Assembly: GCA_000818945.1 (NCBI GenBank)
Contig: KN805407.1
Location: forward strand, 265,582 to 329,581
Length of the DNA stretch: 64,000 nucleotides
From: Schizochytrium sp. CCTCC M209059
Lineage: Eukaryota > Sar > Bigyra > Thraustochytrida > Thraustochytriidae
Direction of reading: 5' to 3'
The notes under the pieces: model-generated
What the model saw: only the letters and a program-made list of their open reading frames with translations
What the model was told of the DNA's origin: nothing
The model's database searches: none
Shown: piece after piece, positions 62,068 to 64,000 of the stretch
Numbering within the stretch: position 1 is the stretch's first letter
Layout of the letters: each line of letters starts with the position of its first letter
Translations under genes and position numbers: made by a program

Positions 62068-63096
62068 TCACCTGGAGCGATCGAAAGCTGACCGGCTCAT
62101 TGTGTCCTGAATACCGATTGTAGGCTCCGAGGCACGCTGTGACGAGTTGTCGGAAACCTTTGAGGTCAAAACATCGGCGTGCGTGGCTGCGCTGCTAAGC
62201 GATAGATTTGCCAGCTTGTTCTCCAGCGAAATCGTTTCTCCCTTGGAAGCGAGAAATGAAGCATACCACGTGTAGGCGCCCTTGACATTGCCACCAGAAC
62301 CCGGGGAAAACCCACCGTCGGTTCCCCCGCCAGAAGAGCTGCCGCCAGGACTCGAAGGAGGATAAAAGTCGTAGGGAGAACCTGGCGGCGTGGACCCCGG
62401 AGACCCGGAGGAGCCATCGCCACCGCCACTGTTGCCGCCGCCGCCGCCGCTACTGCTGCCAGCGCCGTGAATTCCGGCTGCCGCGTTACCGCCAAAATTG
62501 CGCAGCAGAAGTTCGAGGTCTCCAAGAGCAGTCCTGAGTGTCTGGTGCGCTTGTGAAATTTGAAGGTAATCTTCTTGCGAGAGCTGGTGCGGGTTGCTAA
62601 TGAGCATCAGCGTTTCGAACGCGACATCGTCGGCACTCTCTTTGATGTTGAGCGCGCTCGAGTGCGATGAATACGAGTACTCAATATCGGAGGCGGCGAC
62701 TTCCTCTTCCTTGACGCCAATATGCGGCGTGGACGGGGGTGACACGGGCGTTCCGCTCTCTGCGGCCTGCGTGAGCTTTCGTAGCACGCCCCGTGTCGCC
62801 ATCCACAAGGAGCCGCACTGTTTTGGATAAGCCCGCTTCATGCCCTCGTAGTCGTAGGCCTTGAGAAAGTCCATGACGGTGGGAAAGTCCGCATTCGTGG
62901 CGTACCTTGCTTGAAGGGCCCTGTAGTTCTGGTCATTGGATCTGGCGCTCTGCAGCCACTGCAGAATGTCGCGCAGGCCCTGCGTCGGGCCGACCGCCGC
63001 CAGACGCGCATGTTGTTCCGCAAGGTGGCGCACCGTCGCGCGCGCCAGCTTGAGGTTCACCTTGCGGCCCTCCCACTCGAAGAGGACTTCCGCCAT
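62068..63096 (-). CDS. Unrecognised protein with helical N-terminal domain and Gly/Ser-rich linker
   Basis: 342 aa from the ATG at 63096 (MAEVLFEWEGRKVNLKLARA). The first ~110 residues look globular and helical (TVRHLAEQHARLAAVGPTQ, FLKAYDYEGMKRAYPKQCGS). Residues about 170-200 (ETLMLISNPHQLSQEDYLQI) form another helix. A low-complexity Gly/Ser/Pro tract at about 207-275 follows, then YTWYASFLASKGETISLENK. The frame stops in TCCAGGTGA, and that AGGTGA could instead be a weak splice donor, so the C-terminus is not certain. I cannot assign a family; a membrane or catalytic motif is not visible. Confidence 0.65.
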   Translation of the reverse strand: MAEVLFEWEGRKVNLKLARATVRHLAEQHARLAAVGPTQGLRDILQWLQSARSNDQNYRALQARYATNADFPTVMDFLKAYDYEGMKRAYPKQCGSLWMATRGVLRKLTQAAESGTPVSPPSTPHIGVKEEEVAASDIEYSYSSHSSALNIKESADDVAFETLMLISNPHQLSQEDYLQISQAHQTLRTALGDLELLLRNFGGNAAAGIHGAGSSSGGGGGNSGGGDGSSGSPGSTPPGSPYDFYPPSSPGGSSSGGGTDGGFSPGSGGNVKGAYTWYASFLASKGETISLENKLANLSLSSAATHADVLTSKVSDNSSQRASEPTIGIQDTMSRSAFDRSR

Positions 63097-64000
63097 CGCG
63101 CAGCTACGCGTGCGCCGCTCGCCTCCCCTCCCTCACGCCGCGCTCGCCTCCCCTCCCGTCGCGCAGCCCGCGCAGCTCGCGCAGCTCGCGCAGCTAGCTG
63201 CCTCCGCGGCGCGACCCGCGTCCACTTTCCCAGCAAGCGCGCGCAGGATTATCGCTCGGGACGACGCTCCCCGAGCGGCAGGAATCTCCGCCTCGCGCCC
63301 GCACCGCGACTCCGCCTCGCCTCGCCTCGCCGCGCCGCCGCTCGCTCCCGCGCCGCCCGCTCGCCCGCCGCTCGCTCGCTCGCTCTCTCGATCGGGGTCT
63401 GACGCCTCGGCCGCGCTGTGCATGCACGCGACCATCGCGCGCCCGAGATTGGCTAGTTGGCAGGGGTGCGGCGCGCACCGGACCCGGGGCGGCCTCACCC
63501 GGAAAGAGAGGGCGCCACCGCCGCGTCCGCTGCGCGCAGAGCGCGGCCTTCTGGGGCGGCGCTCTTGCCAGCTTCCGGGACCGCCCAGGGAACGGGACTG
63601 ACGGCCGCAGGACCGTCTCGGTTGAAGTCGTGGGCCAAGGGGAGGGACGGGCAGGAGGAGGTGGGTGGGTTGGGAATGTGGTGGGAAGGGTTAGGGGAGA
63701 AGGAGCGGGGCACGAGGCTCTGGCAGGCAGAAAAGTTGGGTGTGTCATGAAAAATGGGAACGGGACAAGCTGGTGAATTGTAGAAGTGGGTTGATGGGTT
63801 TTCTATTTTCTTTTTTATGTGTGAGGTATAGTATATGTATATGGGTTAAAAATGGTATGTACGCTTCAGCTCTGAGGTTTCCCTTCTTTCTTGAGCTCCT
63901 TGCTGTCCATGAACGTGAACCTGGGTTCCTAGGAGTGGACTACACGCGCCAACGCCTCCTTCGTGTCTCTCTCGTCTTGGAGCAGCTGAAAGTGGAGAGC
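63097..64000. other. Right-edge flank; possible 3' end of a minus-strand gene at the very end
   Basis: GC-rich promoter-like DNA to about 63600, with GCGCAGCTC repeats (63162-63190), then a low-complexity G/T-rich stretch. At 64000-63929 a minus-strand frame reads HFQLLQDERDTKEALARVVH and ends in TAG; it could be the last codons of a gene lying beyond the window, but it is too short to be sure. Confidence 0.3.

Noticed and set aside
62060..62075. Splice donor at the end of the 342-residue protein (AGGTGATTG)
   Set aside because: Unlike the GTACG/GTAAG donors used elsewhere in the window, and no downstream exon was found; kept only as a caveat.

Overview
This is eukaryotic nuclear DNA. It carries two unconventional myosins, a spliceosomal multi-exon LRR gene, GATOR1, COQ4, a mitochondrial-type ferredoxin, NAC-beta, cytosolic TrpRS and a CEP104-like ciliary protein. 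Genes are compact and mostly intronless. The few introns are short (about 70-400 nt) with GTACG or GTAAG donors. Intergenic DNA is GC-rich and full of tetranucleotide microsatellites. A ciliary-tip protein together with a class I myosin carrying SH3 and WW domains suggests a stramenopile. A thraustochytrid (Labyrinthulomycetes) is my best inference, not something the sequence proves.

Layout: 1-3188 is a gene-poor left end with coding-like scraps (a possible decayed gene at 2-435 and a PAN/apple-like exon at 548-826), followed by a long GCTT microsatellite. Then come PP2A B55 (+, 3189), a six-TM protein (-, 5394), a ZNHIT3-C-terminal-like protein (+, 6954), a nine-exon LRR protein (-, 8738), a UBA-like protein (-, 11372), the GATOR1 subunit Iml1/DEPDC5 (+, 13552), a ZnT5/Msc2-like zinc transporter (-, 20889), an MDP-1-like HAD phosphatase (+, 24099), a villin-headpiece protein (-, 25324), COQ4 (+, 26633), an R2R3 MYB (-, 27996), a CEP104-like protein with a CaaX end (+, 31104), cytosolic TrpRS in two exons (-, 34741), an FDX2/Yah1-type ferredoxin in three exons (-, 37070), a coiled-coil myosin (+, 39103), a class I myosin (-, 43486), NAC-beta in two exons (-, 49295), two tandem ADP-ribosylglycohydrolase-fold paralogues (+, 51893 and 53875), an SQR/FCSD-like flavoprotein (+, 56852), a PIG-X/PBN1-like protein (+, 60945) and an unrecognised protein (-, 62068). 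Runs of N (30690-30843 and 50282-50439) mark assembly gaps in GC-rich promoter DNA.

There is no operon-like system. Most genes alternate strand, giving divergent pairs that share 0.4-1.9 kb promoters and convergent pairs with very short 3' gaps (26 bp between Iml1 and the zinc transporter). The most distinctive points are: an LRR gene whose phase-2 introns all fall at the same place in the repeat; a CEP104-like protein ending in a farnesylation motif; two ADP-ribosylglycohydrolase-like paralogues lacking the usual acidic metal ligands; an SQR-like flavoprotein with an N-myristoylation consensus; and 4-bp microsatellites concentrated in 5' flanks.
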